A stretch of DNA of 64,000 nucleotides, taken from the NCBI GenBank assembly GCA_029252405.1, contig JAQXBM010000001.1, positions 60,306 through 124,305 of the forward strand, read 5' to 3'. How positions within the stretch are numbered: the stretch's first letter is position 1; every line of letters starts with the position of its first letter. Origin of the DNA: Crocinitomicaceae bacterium. GTDB lineage: Bacteria; Bacteroidota; Bacteroidia; Flavobacteriales_D; Crocinitomicaceae. Below the pieces are notes generated by a model that saw only the letters and a program-made list of their open reading frames with translations, did not search any database and had not been told where the DNA came from. The position numbers were made by a program, and so were the translations under genes. Shown piece by piece: positions 45,367-52,035 of the stretch.

Positions 45367-46287
45367 TTATTTTTCTTCTGTCGAATCTGAAGATTCAGCT
45401 TTTGCTTCTTCCGCTGGAGCTTCTGTTGCAACTTCTTCAGCAGCTGGTGCTGCTTCTGCTGCTGGAGCTTCTGCTTTTGGTGCTTCTTCAACTGGAGCTG
45501 CTTCTGCTTTAGGAGCCTCTTCTTTAGCTGGAGCTGCTGCCTCTGCTGCTTTCTTCGATTTCTTGTCAGCTGCTGCTTTCGCATCGCTGTCTTTGTTCGC
45601 TTTTCTTTCAGCCAATCCAGTTTTGATAGCATCTGTTGCTGCTTCAAGAATCACTGCGATTGATTTAGTCGCGTCATCGTTCGCTGGAATTGGGAAGTCA
45701 ACCAACTTAGGATTAACGTTCGTATCTACCATTGCGAATACCGGAATATTCAAACGACGAGCTTCTTTCAATGCGATATGCTCTTTCAAGATATCAACGA
45801 TGAAGATTGCTGCTGGTTGACGCGTCATGTCTGCGATTGAACCAAACGTTTTTTCCAATTTTTCTCTTTGACGAGTTTTGAAAAGACGCTCTCTTTTGTT
45901 CAATGTTTCCCACGTTCCGTCCGTTTTCATTTTATCGATAGACGTCATTTTACGGATAGACTTACGCGTAGTTTGGAAGTTTGTTAACATACCACCAGTC
46001 CAACGTTCTGTAACGTAAGGCATGTTTACTTCCTGTACTTTTTGTGAAAGTATTTCTTTTGCTTGTTTCTTAGTAGCAACGAAAAGAACCTTTTTCCCCG
46101 AACGAGCAATTTGCGTTAACGCCGCACAAGCTTGGTCAAGATGTGCAATTGTCTTATTAAGGTCGATAATGTGGATACCTTTTTTCTCTTCAAAGATATA
46201 CGGCGCCATTGCCGGGTTCCATTTTCTTTTCAAGTGTCCGAAATGAGCACCTGCTTCTAATAGTTGTTCAAAGCTAACTTTTGACAT
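45367..46287 (-). CDS. rpsB: 30S ribosomal protein S2 with long Ala/Glu-rich tail
   Basis: A 306-residue protein. Residues 1-230 are normal S2 (SFEQLLEAGAHFGHLKRKWNPAM; YVTERWTGGMLTNFQT; RLNIPVFAMVDTNVNP). From about 240 to the end is a low-complexity acidic tail of Ala, Glu, Pro and Lys repeats such as EEAPKAEAAP, about 65 residues. Such tails are common on S2 in Bacteroidetes but not in E. coli. The gene follows rpsI by 135 bases that hold a hairpin (46384-46411). Confidence 0.97.
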   Translation of the reverse strand: MSKVSFEQLLEAGAHFGHLKRKWNPAMAPYIFEEKKGIHIIDLNKTIAHLDQACAALTQIARSGKKVLFVATKKQAKEILSQKVQEVNMPYVTERWTGGMLTNFQTTRKSIRKMTSIDKMKTDGTWETLNKRERLFKTRQREKLEKTFGSIADMTRQPAAIFIVDILKEHIALKEARRLNIPVFAMVDTNVNPKLVDFPIPANDDATKSIAVILEAATDAIKTGLAERKANKDSDAKAAADKKSKKAAEAAAPAKEEAPKAEAAPVEEAPKAEAPAAEAAPAAEEVATEAPAEEAKAESSDSTEEK

Positions 46288-46383
46288 TTTTTTCTTTTTA
46301 AAATTGTTTACGTTCCTTTAGTAGTCAATTCAAGAGGGGCCGAAGCAATACTCAAGAATTTGGATACTAAACAACCGCTTTAC

Positions 46384-46411
46384 ACTCGCTGGAGTAATCT
46401 CCAAATCGAGT
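46384..46411 (-). promoter_or_regulatory. Hairpin between rpsI and rpsB
   Basis: Two stacked stems: ACTCG/CGAGT (46384-46388, 46407-46411) around GGAG-TAAT-CTCC. It starts 12 bases after the rpsI stop. There is no T run, so it may be a processing, attenuation or S2-feedback site in the mRNA. Confidence 0.4.
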
Positions 46412-46422
46412 AAAAAACTTGT

Positions 46423-46809
46423 TTAACGTTTCGAGAATTGGAATTTCTTACGTGCTTTCGGTTGACCTGGCTTTTTACGCTCGACCATACGTGGATCACG
46501 TGTCATTAATCCTTCTTCTTTCAACAAAGGTTTATTTTCTTCGTTCAATTTAACAAGTGCACGAGAAATCCCTAAACGGATCGCTTCTACTTGTCCATTC
46601 ACACCACCTCCAGCAACATTTACTTTGATATCATATTTACCAACAGTATCTGTCAACTCAAATGGTTGAACGATTTTTGATTGAAGAACGGCTACAGGAA
46701 AGAAATCCTTGTAGTCTCTTTTGTTAACAGTAACGTTTCCTTTACCTTCTGACATGTAAACGCGCGCAACTGCTGTTTTTCTTCTTCCTAATGTGTTAAT
46801 TACTTCCAT
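46423..46809 (-). CDS. rpsI: 30S ribosomal protein S9
   Basis: A 128-residue protein. LGRRKTAVARVYMSEGKGN, VNVAGGGVNGQVEAIRLGISRAL and the C terminus DPRMVERKKPGQPKARKKFQFSKR are standard for uS9, whose C-terminal Arg touches the P-site tRNA. It is four bases downstream of rplM, the usual L13-S9 pair. Confidence 0.98.
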   Translation of the reverse strand: MEVINTLGRRKTAVARVYMSEGKGNVTVNKRDYKDFFPVAVLQSKIVQPFELTDTVGKYDIKVNVAGGGVNGQVEAIRLGISRALVKLNEENKPLLKEEGLMTRDPRMVERKKPGQPKARKKFQFSKR

Positions 46810-46813
46810 GCTA

Positions 46814-47269
46814 TTATTTGAATGTATCTAAGTTAAGTACTTCTGGTTTTTGAGCATCGTGATTGTGCTCTGTACCAGTGTACACTTTAAGATTAGTAAA
46901 TAATTGACGCCCTAACTTGTTTTTAGGAAGCATTCCTTTAATAGCCTTTTCGATAAGACGTTCAGGTTGCTTTCTCAGCATCTCTTCAGCAGTAGTCATA
47001 CGTTGTCCACCCGGGTAGCCCGTGTAGCGAATGTATGTCTTGTCTACCAATTTAGTGCCTGAGAACGATACTTTCTCTGCATTGACAATGATAACATTGT
47101 CCCCGCAGTCTGCATGAGGTGTGAAATTCGGTTTGTGTTTTCCACGAATAACCTTCGCCACCTTGCTTGCTAAGCGACCAACTGTTTGGCCCTCGGCATC
47201 CACTATAAACCACTTCTTATCAGCAGTTTCTTTATTAGCGGAAACGGTTTTGTAACTTAATGTATCCAC
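46814..47269 (-). CDS. rplM: 50S ribosomal protein L13
   Basis: A 151-residue protein. DTLSYKTVSANKETADKKWFIVDAEGQTVGRLASKVAKVIRGKHK is typical of Bacteroidetes L13, followed by GDNVIIVNAEKV, YTGYPGGQR and MLPKNKLGR. The start is GTG at 47269; Bacteroidetes L13 proteins begin at this point (M-DTLSYKT), and the upstream frame adds only non-conserved residues from a TTG. A full -33/-7 promoter lies upstream (47316-47346). Confidence 0.95.
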   Translation of the reverse strand: MDTLSYKTVSANKETADKKWFIVDAEGQTVGRLASKVAKVIRGKHKPNFTPHADCGDNVIIVNAEKVSFSGTKLVDKTYIRYTGYPGGQRMTTAEEMLRKQPERLIEKAIKGMLPKNKLGRQLFTNLKVYTGTEHNHDAQKPEVLNLDTFK

Positions 47270-47298
47270 AGTTTCTAATTTATTAATATAAGACAATT

Positions 47299-47312
47299 CC
47301 CCCAAAATGGGG
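47299..47312 (-). promoter_or_regulatory. 5'-terminal hairpin of the rplM mRNA
   Basis: CCCCA-TTT-TGGGG on the minus strand, beginning about where transcription should start from the promoter at 47316-47346, and 29 bases before the GTG start of rplM. Confidence 0.4.
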
Positions 47313-47315
47313 CTG

Positions 47316-47346
47316 CAAAGATATGATTTCTAGGTTTATTAACAAA
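47316..47346 (-). promoter_or_regulatory. Promoter of the rplM operon (-33 TTTG, -7 TATCTTTG)
   Basis: Minus-strand TTTG at 47343-47346 and TATCTTTG at 47316-47323 with 19 bases between, a full match to the Bacteroidetes primary-sigma consensus. Transcription should start near 47310. Confidence 0.75.
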
Positions 47347-47414
47347 CCCTTTTTCAAAAAGATTGTTGTCTTGAGTTGAATCCTGCTCAAATCAGTCAAA
47401 ATCCGTATGAAACC

Positions 47415-47465
47415 TGCACTCCACGTTGAAGTTCAAAGAGAATTATAATTCTCGGTTGCACTCCA
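47415..47465. repeat. 16-base palindrome between 9-base direct repeats
   Basis: GAGAATTATAATTCTC (47438-47453) is a perfect palindrome. TGCACTCCA occurs directly on either side (47415-47423 and 47457-47465). It lies between the rplM promoter and the enoyl-CoA hydratase terminator. Confidence 0.5.
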
Positions 47466-47498
47466 TAAAAAAATGCCCAGCTGATTCACAACTGGGCA
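47466..47498 (-). terminator. Terminator of the enoyl-CoA hydratase unit
   Basis: Stem TGCCCAG/CTGGGCA (47474-47480, 47491-47498) followed on the minus strand by seven T. It lies 23 bases after the stop. Confidence 0.9.
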
Positions 47499-47520
47499 CC
47501 TATGCATTTAGTAATACTCT

Positions 47521-48294
47521 TTATTTTTTCTTGAATTTGTTAATCGCGTTGATCGTGAAATCTGAAAGAACCAATTCACCACTCATCGCAGCGCGTTCAG
47601 AAAGAAGTTGATCCCAATTCTCCGTTCCTTGCCAGAACACTTGTTTCAACAACCTCATCGCTTCAGGGTTCGAATTCGCCAATTTATCAGCGAGTTCTGC
47701 AATACGCTCATCCATTTCCATGGCGTCGTCAAAAATCTCTGCGTAGAGACCGTTATCTTTCGCCCAGCGAGCAGATCGCCACTCTGTAGCGTTAATTGCC
47801 AATTGACTCATTGCCGAAGTCCCTAGTTTGCGTTCTACCGCAGGACCTACTACAAATGGACCAATTCCAACTGCCAATTCTGATAATTTCACATCTGCAA
47901 ATTTCGTTGCGAAACAGTAATCAACAGCTGAGGCAACACCTACTCCACCACCAACGGCTTTTCCTTGCACTCGACCGATGATCAATTTTGGACATTTTCT
48001 ACAGGCGTTAATCACATTCGCGAATCCAGAAAAGAAAACTTTCCCTGTCTCAAGATCTTTGATTGAAATCAATTCATCGAAACTGGCTCCTGCGCAAAAT
48101 GCCCGCTCGCCAGCAGATTTTAGAATGATCACTTTAACAGTATCGTCTGAACCAAGTGATTCAATTGTACCTGCTAATCTTTGAAGAATCTTTCCTGGGA
48201 GTGAATTACTGAGCGGATGCCCAAATTCAATTGTTGCTATTCCGTTTGCATCAACAGACGACTCAACGTGTCCTTGATCAATTGCACTAGACAT
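47521..48294 (-). CDS. Enoyl-CoA hydratase/isomerase family protein
   Basis: A 257-residue crotonase-fold protein. VIILKSAGERAFCAGASFDELI has the first oxyanion loop, and GRVQGKAVGGGVGVASAVDYCFA the second (GG-V). ELAVGIGPFVVGPAVERKLG is where the hydratase Glu would be; Glu131-type catalytic pairs are not clear, so the reaction (hydratase, isomerase or other) is open. It follows the RRM gene by 18 bases and the unit ends at a strong terminator. Confidence 0.88.
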   Translation of the reverse strand: MSSAIDQGHVESSVDANGIATIEFGHPLSNSLPGKILQRLAGTIESLGSDDTVKVIILKSAGERAFCAGASFDELISIKDLETGKVFFSGFANVINACRKCPKLIIGRVQGKAVGGGVGVASAVDYCFATKFADVKLSELAVGIGPFVVGPAVERKLGTSAMSQLAINATEWRSARWAKDNGLYAEIFDDAMEMDERIAELADKLANSNPEAMRLLKQVFWQGTENWDQLLSERAAMSGELVLSDFTINAINKFKKK

Positions 48295-48311
48295 AATAAA
48301 GTGATTTAATG

Positions 48312-48641
48312 TTAATCTCTTCGAGGCCTTCTCGGTCTACTCGATTTATCGAAATCTTTCTTTGGAGCTTCTGGCTCTTTTTTCTTCGGGCGATTTCCTT
48401 TCGGAGATGCTACCTTCACGTCGATTGGACGACCATTCACTTCCAATCCGTTTAATGCTTGGATTGCATTAATTCCTTCGTCGCTGTTTTCCATTTCGAC
48501 GTAGCCAAATCCCATCGAACGCTTTGTTTTGCGGTCATAAACTACGTGTGCATACGTAACCGCGCCAAACGTTCCAAACGTTTGTTTCAAATCTTCGGAA
48601 GTTACCTCCCAATCCAAATTGGCAATAAAAATATTGATCAT
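48312..48641 (-). CDS. RNA-binding protein (RRM domain)
   Basis: A 109-residue protein with one RRM at 1-80: RNP2 is IFIANL (residues 3-8), RNP1 is RSMGFGYVEM (about 41-50), with aromatic Phe/Tyr at the contact sites. The tail is basic and disordered (KKEPEAPKKDFDKSSRPRRPRRD). Such small RRM proteins are common in Bacteroidetes, which lack many Hfq-type chaperones, and may act in RNA metabolism. Confidence 0.93.
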   Translation of the reverse strand: MINIFIANLDWEVTSEDLKQTFGTFGAVTYAHVVYDRKTKRSMGFGYVEMENSDEGINAIQALNGLEVNGRPIDVKVASPKGNRPKKKEPEAPKKDFDKSSRPRRPRRD

Positions 48642-48653
48642 CTAACCTAACTA

Positions 48654-49625
48654 TTATTTAAGGGAGAAGCTGTCTGTACCTATCAATTGACCTTGACAAT
48701 AAATCTTCACCTTATAATTTCCTTTTGACATTTTTTGACCGTTCAAGTCATAATAAACTGCGACATCAATACGCGAACCTGTGTAATTGATCGTTTTCAT
48801 ATCTGTATATGAAACATTTCCACTTTCAGTCTCGATAATGTTACTCGATCTCGTTTGGAAAATTTTCCCACCTGGATCCGTAATTTGCATGTAAACTGGT
48901 TTGCTCCCTTTTGACGTGACTGAATTTTCCGAGATTGTAAAACTCGATTTTAATTGAACTGCGTTTCTTGCTTTCGTCGTTGGAGTTGTCGTACTGTTCA
49001 ATTTCGAACGCAGTGCACCAGAACTAAAGCTGTAGGCTTGAAGTTTCTTGGCCTTGTCAATTACCTCACCCTTTTCTTCAGCCTCCTTTTTCGCGGCATC
49101 CCGCTCTTCTTTCGTTAAGTTGAGTTGTGTCGAAGTGGAATCGAGATCGCTTGTTAACTTCAAATTCAGCGTGTTCAAGGAATCGATCTCATAAACATAA
49201 CCCTTCATTATAGTGCGCAACGTTTCGTTCTCTTTTCGAAGTTTACTAATTTGGTAAGCCGTCATTTTTTTACCTGACTCAAGCTCTTCAACCAACTCTT
49301 CAATTCTCGCTTTCTGCGCCGCGATACTATCGTTCTGAGCAGGACTTCCTTTCTCTAAAAGTGCGTCATACGTTGCTAGCATGTTCTTGAAATCGGTTTT
49401 CAAGTCATTCGACATATTACCGACATATCCTTCAAGCATCTCGTTGTAGGCCATTGTGTCAGCCGCTAGTTTAGATACTTCCTCTCCACATTCCTGTAGT
49501 TTAGCTTTTTCAGAAGAAAGCCAGAAAAACATTCCACCCAGTGCGAGTAGTAATAGAATAATTACGGCGATGTAACCACCTGTTCCTTTCTTCTTGGGCT
49601 CTGAAGTATGAATTGAATCTGTCAT
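48654..49625 (-). CDS. Single-pass membrane protein with coiled coil, function unknown
   Basis: A 323-residue protein: cytoplasmic N terminus of about 17 residues, one membrane helix (GGYIAVIILLLLALGGMFFW), then a long coiled coil (about 38-200, heptads such as ISKLRKENETLRTIMKGYVYEIDSL) and a beta-rich end (about 220-323) with repeated strands (SFTISENSVTSKGSKPVYMQI; DVAVYYDLNGQKMSKGNYKVKIYCQGQLIG). The layout suits a periplasmic scaffold. I recognise no family. A hairpin (49683-49713) sits in the upstream gap. Confidence 0.72.
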   Translation of the reverse strand: MTDSIHTSEPKKKGTGGYIAVIILLLLALGGMFFWLSSEKAKLQECGEEVSKLAADTMAYNEMLEGYVGNMSNDLKTDFKNMLATYDALLEKGSPAQNDSIAAQKARIEELVEELESGKKMTAYQISKLRKENETLRTIMKGYVYEIDSLNTLNLKLTSDLDSTSTQLNLTKEERDAAKKEAEEKGEVIDKAKKLQAYSFSSGALRSKLNSTTTPTTKARNAVQLKSSFTISENSVTSKGSKPVYMQITDPGGKIFQTRSSNIIETESGNVSYTDMKTINYTGSRIDVAVYYDLNGQKMSKGNYKVKIYCQGQLIGTDSFSLK

Positions 49626-49682
49626 TGTGTTAGTCTCTATGCATTTTCTATACGAGAGAATGCGTAAAAAGTTTTCTTTGTT

Positions 49683-49713
49683 GACGCTTCCTTATCGGTT
49701 GGTATCAAGCGTC
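49683..49713 (-). other. Hairpin between purS and the coiled-coil protein gene
   Basis: GACGCTT (49683-49689) pairs with AAGCGTC (49707-49713). No T run follows on the minus strand, so it is either a weak terminator of purS or a leader hairpin of the next gene. Confidence 0.35.
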
Positions 49714-49742
49714 TTCGGTAAATTTACAAAAACACAGCAGAA

Positions 49743-49994
49743 TTATGCTTCCTCAAGCGAGTAAGTATAGCTCTCCATGATTTGGTTAGAAAGCAATTTC
49801 ACACATGCTTCCTCCACTTTCTCTGAAGCGGCATCTTTCGAATCAGCCTCAACAAAAAGACGAATGTGTTTTCCTATGCGAACTCCGTCAATCATTTCCA
49901 ATCCAACGGTTTTCATACTTCCTGTTACAGCTTTCCCTTGAGGGTCAAGCAATGCGTCTAATGGCATTACATCAATTTCAGCTCTAAATTTCAT
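49743..49994 (-). CDS. purS: Phosphoribosylformylglycinamidine synthase subunit PurS
   Basis: An 83-residue protein. MKFRAEIDVMPLDALLDPQGKAV, VGLEMIDGVRIGKHIRLFVEA and KLLSNQIMESYTYSLEE match PurS, the small subunit of the bacterial FGAM synthase that works with PurQ and PurL in purine synthesis. No other pur gene is near. Its start overlaps the 3' end of pssA by eleven bases, so the two are coupled. Confidence 0.92.
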   Translation of the reverse strand: MKFRAEIDVMPLDALLDPQGKAVTGSMKTVGLEMIDGVRIGKHIRLFVEADSKDAASEKVEEACVKLLSNQIMESYTYSLEEA

Positions 49995-50769
49995 GTTCTT
50001 TTTTCTTTAAAACGTAGTTTTCTACTATCGATAAAACGAGGTACAAAAATACGATTAATGCTAAAGACCACGCTTTGAAAATGATAATAAATGTCAAACT
50101 TATTAACAAAAAAGCATAGCGAATTTCGTTTCCTTTTATTCCGAATGATTTAAATTTCAAAGAGAATAACGGAATTTCTGAAACTAGTAACAGGCTCATC
50201 ACAACAATTGTCACACAGATGCTGATTGGGTGAAACATAAATGCCGACAAAGAATTCATAATTTCTGATTCACCATTTGAATAGTACATCACGAGAGGAT
50301 AAGACATAAAAAAGAGCGTATTCGCCGGAGTTGGCAATCCTATAAATGACTCAGATTGCCGCGTGTCTAGATTAAATTTCGCTAATCGAAACAAAGAGAA
50401 AAATGGAATGACCAAAGCTATAAGTGGATACGCGAATCTGAATTCCCCATCAAGAATCCAATTCACCCATCGCCTGATATCTATAATCCCTGCAAAATCG
50501 GGGTGACCACAATACATAGTAAGTAGAACGAAAATTATCACTCCTGGCGCTACACCAAATGTCACCATGTCAGCCAGTGAATCCATCTGTTTTCCCATCT
50601 CGCCCTGAATGCCCATTTTTCTCGCGATGAAACCATCACAAAAATCAAATAAAGCTCCGGCAAAAATCGCAAATGGCGCAAGATCAATTCTTCCCGCGAA
50701 GGCTAAGATAATGGCGATACACCCTGAAAGTAAATTCGCTGCGGTAAATAGATTGGGTAAATTGAACAT
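49984..50769 (-). CDS. pssA: CDP-alcohol phosphatidyltransferase, probable phosphatidylserine synthase
   Basis: A 261-residue membrane protein with about eight helices. The full CDP-alcohol motif is present: Asp42, Asp45, Gly46, Ala49, Arg50, Gly59, Asp63, Asp67 (D-x2-DG-x2-AR-x8-G-x3-D-x3-D). NLFTAANLLSGCIAIILAF at the N terminus fits PssA, which joins CDP-diacylglycerol and serine and so feeds phosphatidylethanolamine synthesis. A weak TAGATTTG promoter element is 42 bases upstream. It is divergent from the PorV-like gene. Confidence 0.93.
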   Translation of the reverse strand: MFNLPNLFTAANLLSGCIAIILAFAGRIDLAPFAIFAGALFDFCDGFIARKMGIQGEMGKQMDSLADMVTFGVAPGVIIFVLLTMYCGHPDFAGIIDIRRWVNWILDGEFRFAYPLIALVIPFFSLFRLAKFNLDTRQSESFIGLPTPANTLFFMSYPLVMYYSNGESEIMNSLSAFMFHPISICVTIVVMSLLLVSEIPLFSLKFKSFGIKGNEIRYAFLLISLTFIIIFKAWSLALIVFLYLVLSIVENYVLKKKEHEI

Positions 50770-50810
50770 TGGTACCTACGATAAATTAATAAACGCAAAT
50801 TAGACTCAAC

Positions 50811-50818
50811 CAAATCTA
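50811..50818 (-). promoter_or_regulatory. Possible promoter TAGATTTG upstream of pssA
   Basis: Exact TAnnTTTG match on the minus strand 42 bases before the pssA start; the nearest TTTG (50846-50849) is 27 bases further, too far for the normal spacing. Confidence 0.4.
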
Positions 50819-50901
50819 ATACTTTTACGTCTTAATGATAGAATGCAAAGAACACAATTTTTTAGTGAAATCACAGTTTAGCATATAAACATTAGCTATT
50901 T

Positions 50902-52035
50902 ATGAAAAATTATTGGTCCCTCTTCGCGTCATTTGTTGCTGTTGTTGGATTTGTATCAACGAGTTATGCTCAGACTGAAGATCCAGCTTTAACGGAAACG
51001 GTTGCTCCAAAGTATTCAAATGAATTCTTGGCAATTGGTGTGGGTGCAGATGCGCTCGGACTAGGAAATGCTGTGGTTGCCCAAACAGATGGTGTGAGTT
51101 CTGGATACTGGAACCCTGCAGGATTGACAAAAGTTGATAAATGGCTTGAAGTTGGTTTGATGCACTCCGAGTACTTCGCGGGAATTGCAAAATACGATTA
51201 CGTTGGATTAGCGCACTCTATCGACGATAAAAGTGCAATCGGATTTACAGCGATTCGTTTTGGGGTAGATGATATTCCTAATACTACACAACTCATCGAC
51301 AATAACGGAAACATTGACTACGATCGAATTACCACATTTACAGCGGCTGATTATGGATTTCTATTCTCTTACGCTCGTAAACTAGACGCTGAAGGTCTTA
51401 GCGTTGGAGGTACGTTCAAAGTAATTCACAGAAAAGTGGGTGATTTCGCTAAGTCGTGGGGATTCGGAATTGATGCTGGAGCTCAATACGAAATGAAAAA
51501 CAACTGGAAGTTTGGATTGATGGCGCGCGACGTGACCTCAACATTCAATGCTTGGGTTTTCTCATTGGATCAAGAAACACGCGAAGTATTCGTCAACACA
51601 GGAAACGCCATTCCAGAAAATGGACTCGAATTAACACTTCCACGATTCATTTTCGCTGCTTACAAGAAATTCGATCTTGGTAGCAAAGGACTTTACGCCT
51701 CTTCTGAAGTTGATTTCGATCTTACAACAGATGGACGAAGAAATACTCTGGTTCGAACAGGACTTGTTTCGATCGATCCTCATCTTGGAGTGAGCGTTGG
51801 ATTTAAAAATTACATCAGTATCCGTGCAGGACTTTCGAACATGCAATATGTTAAGGATTTTGATGATGTGCGTCGACTGAATGTTCAACCTAATATTGGA
51901 ATTGGTTTAAACTTTAAAAGTGTTTATTTGGATTACGCATTTACAGACATAGGAGATGCTTCAGTGGCACTTTACTCGCATGTTGTATCTTTACGTGTAA
52001 AGTTGAATCAACCTAAAAATTCAGGGTCAGAATAA
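50902..52035 (+). CDS. PorV/PorQ-family barrel protein paired with PorU-like protease
   Basis: A 377-residue protein with signal peptide (MKNYWSLFASFVAVVGFVSTSYAQ). The hallmark segment is FLAIGVGADALGLGNAVVAQTDGVSSGYWNPAGL, i.e. the 'GADALGLGNA ... NPAGL' of PorV-type FadL-like barrels, and the body is beta strands ending VVSLRVKLNQ. PorV and PorU act together in T9SS: PorV binds cargo and PorU removes the sorting domain and attaches the cargo to A-LPS. Here the barrel gene comes first and shares one base with the start of the protease gene, so the two are co-translated. It may be the partner of this protease rather than the general PorV. Confidence 0.85.
   Translation: MKNYWSLFASFVAVVGFVSTSYAQTEDPALTETVAPKYSNEFLAIGVGADALGLGNAVVAQTDGVSSGYWNPAGLTKVDKWLEVGLMHSEYFAGIAKYDYVGLAHSIDDKSAIGFTAIRFGVDDIPNTTQLIDNNGNIDYDRITTFTAADYGFLFSYARKLDAEGLSVGGTFKVIHRKVGDFAKSWGFGIDAGAQYEMKNNWKFGLMARDVTSTFNAWVFSLDQETREVFVNTGNAIPENGLELTLPRFIFAAYKKFDLGSKGLYASSEVDFDLTTDGRRNTLVRTGLVSIDPHLGVSVGFKNYISIRAGLSNMQYVKDFDDVRRLNVQPNIGIGLNFKSVYLDYAFTDIGDASVALYSHVVSLRVKLNQPKNSGSE

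Noticed and set aside
45363..45647. Gln/Lys/Leu-rich open frame opposite in phase to rpsB
   Set aside because: It is a shifted-frame shadow of the Ala/Glu-rich S2 tail.
45164..45820. Long plus-strand open frame with Ala/Ser repeats
   Set aside because: Antisense shadow of rpsB and tsf; no start signal or family.
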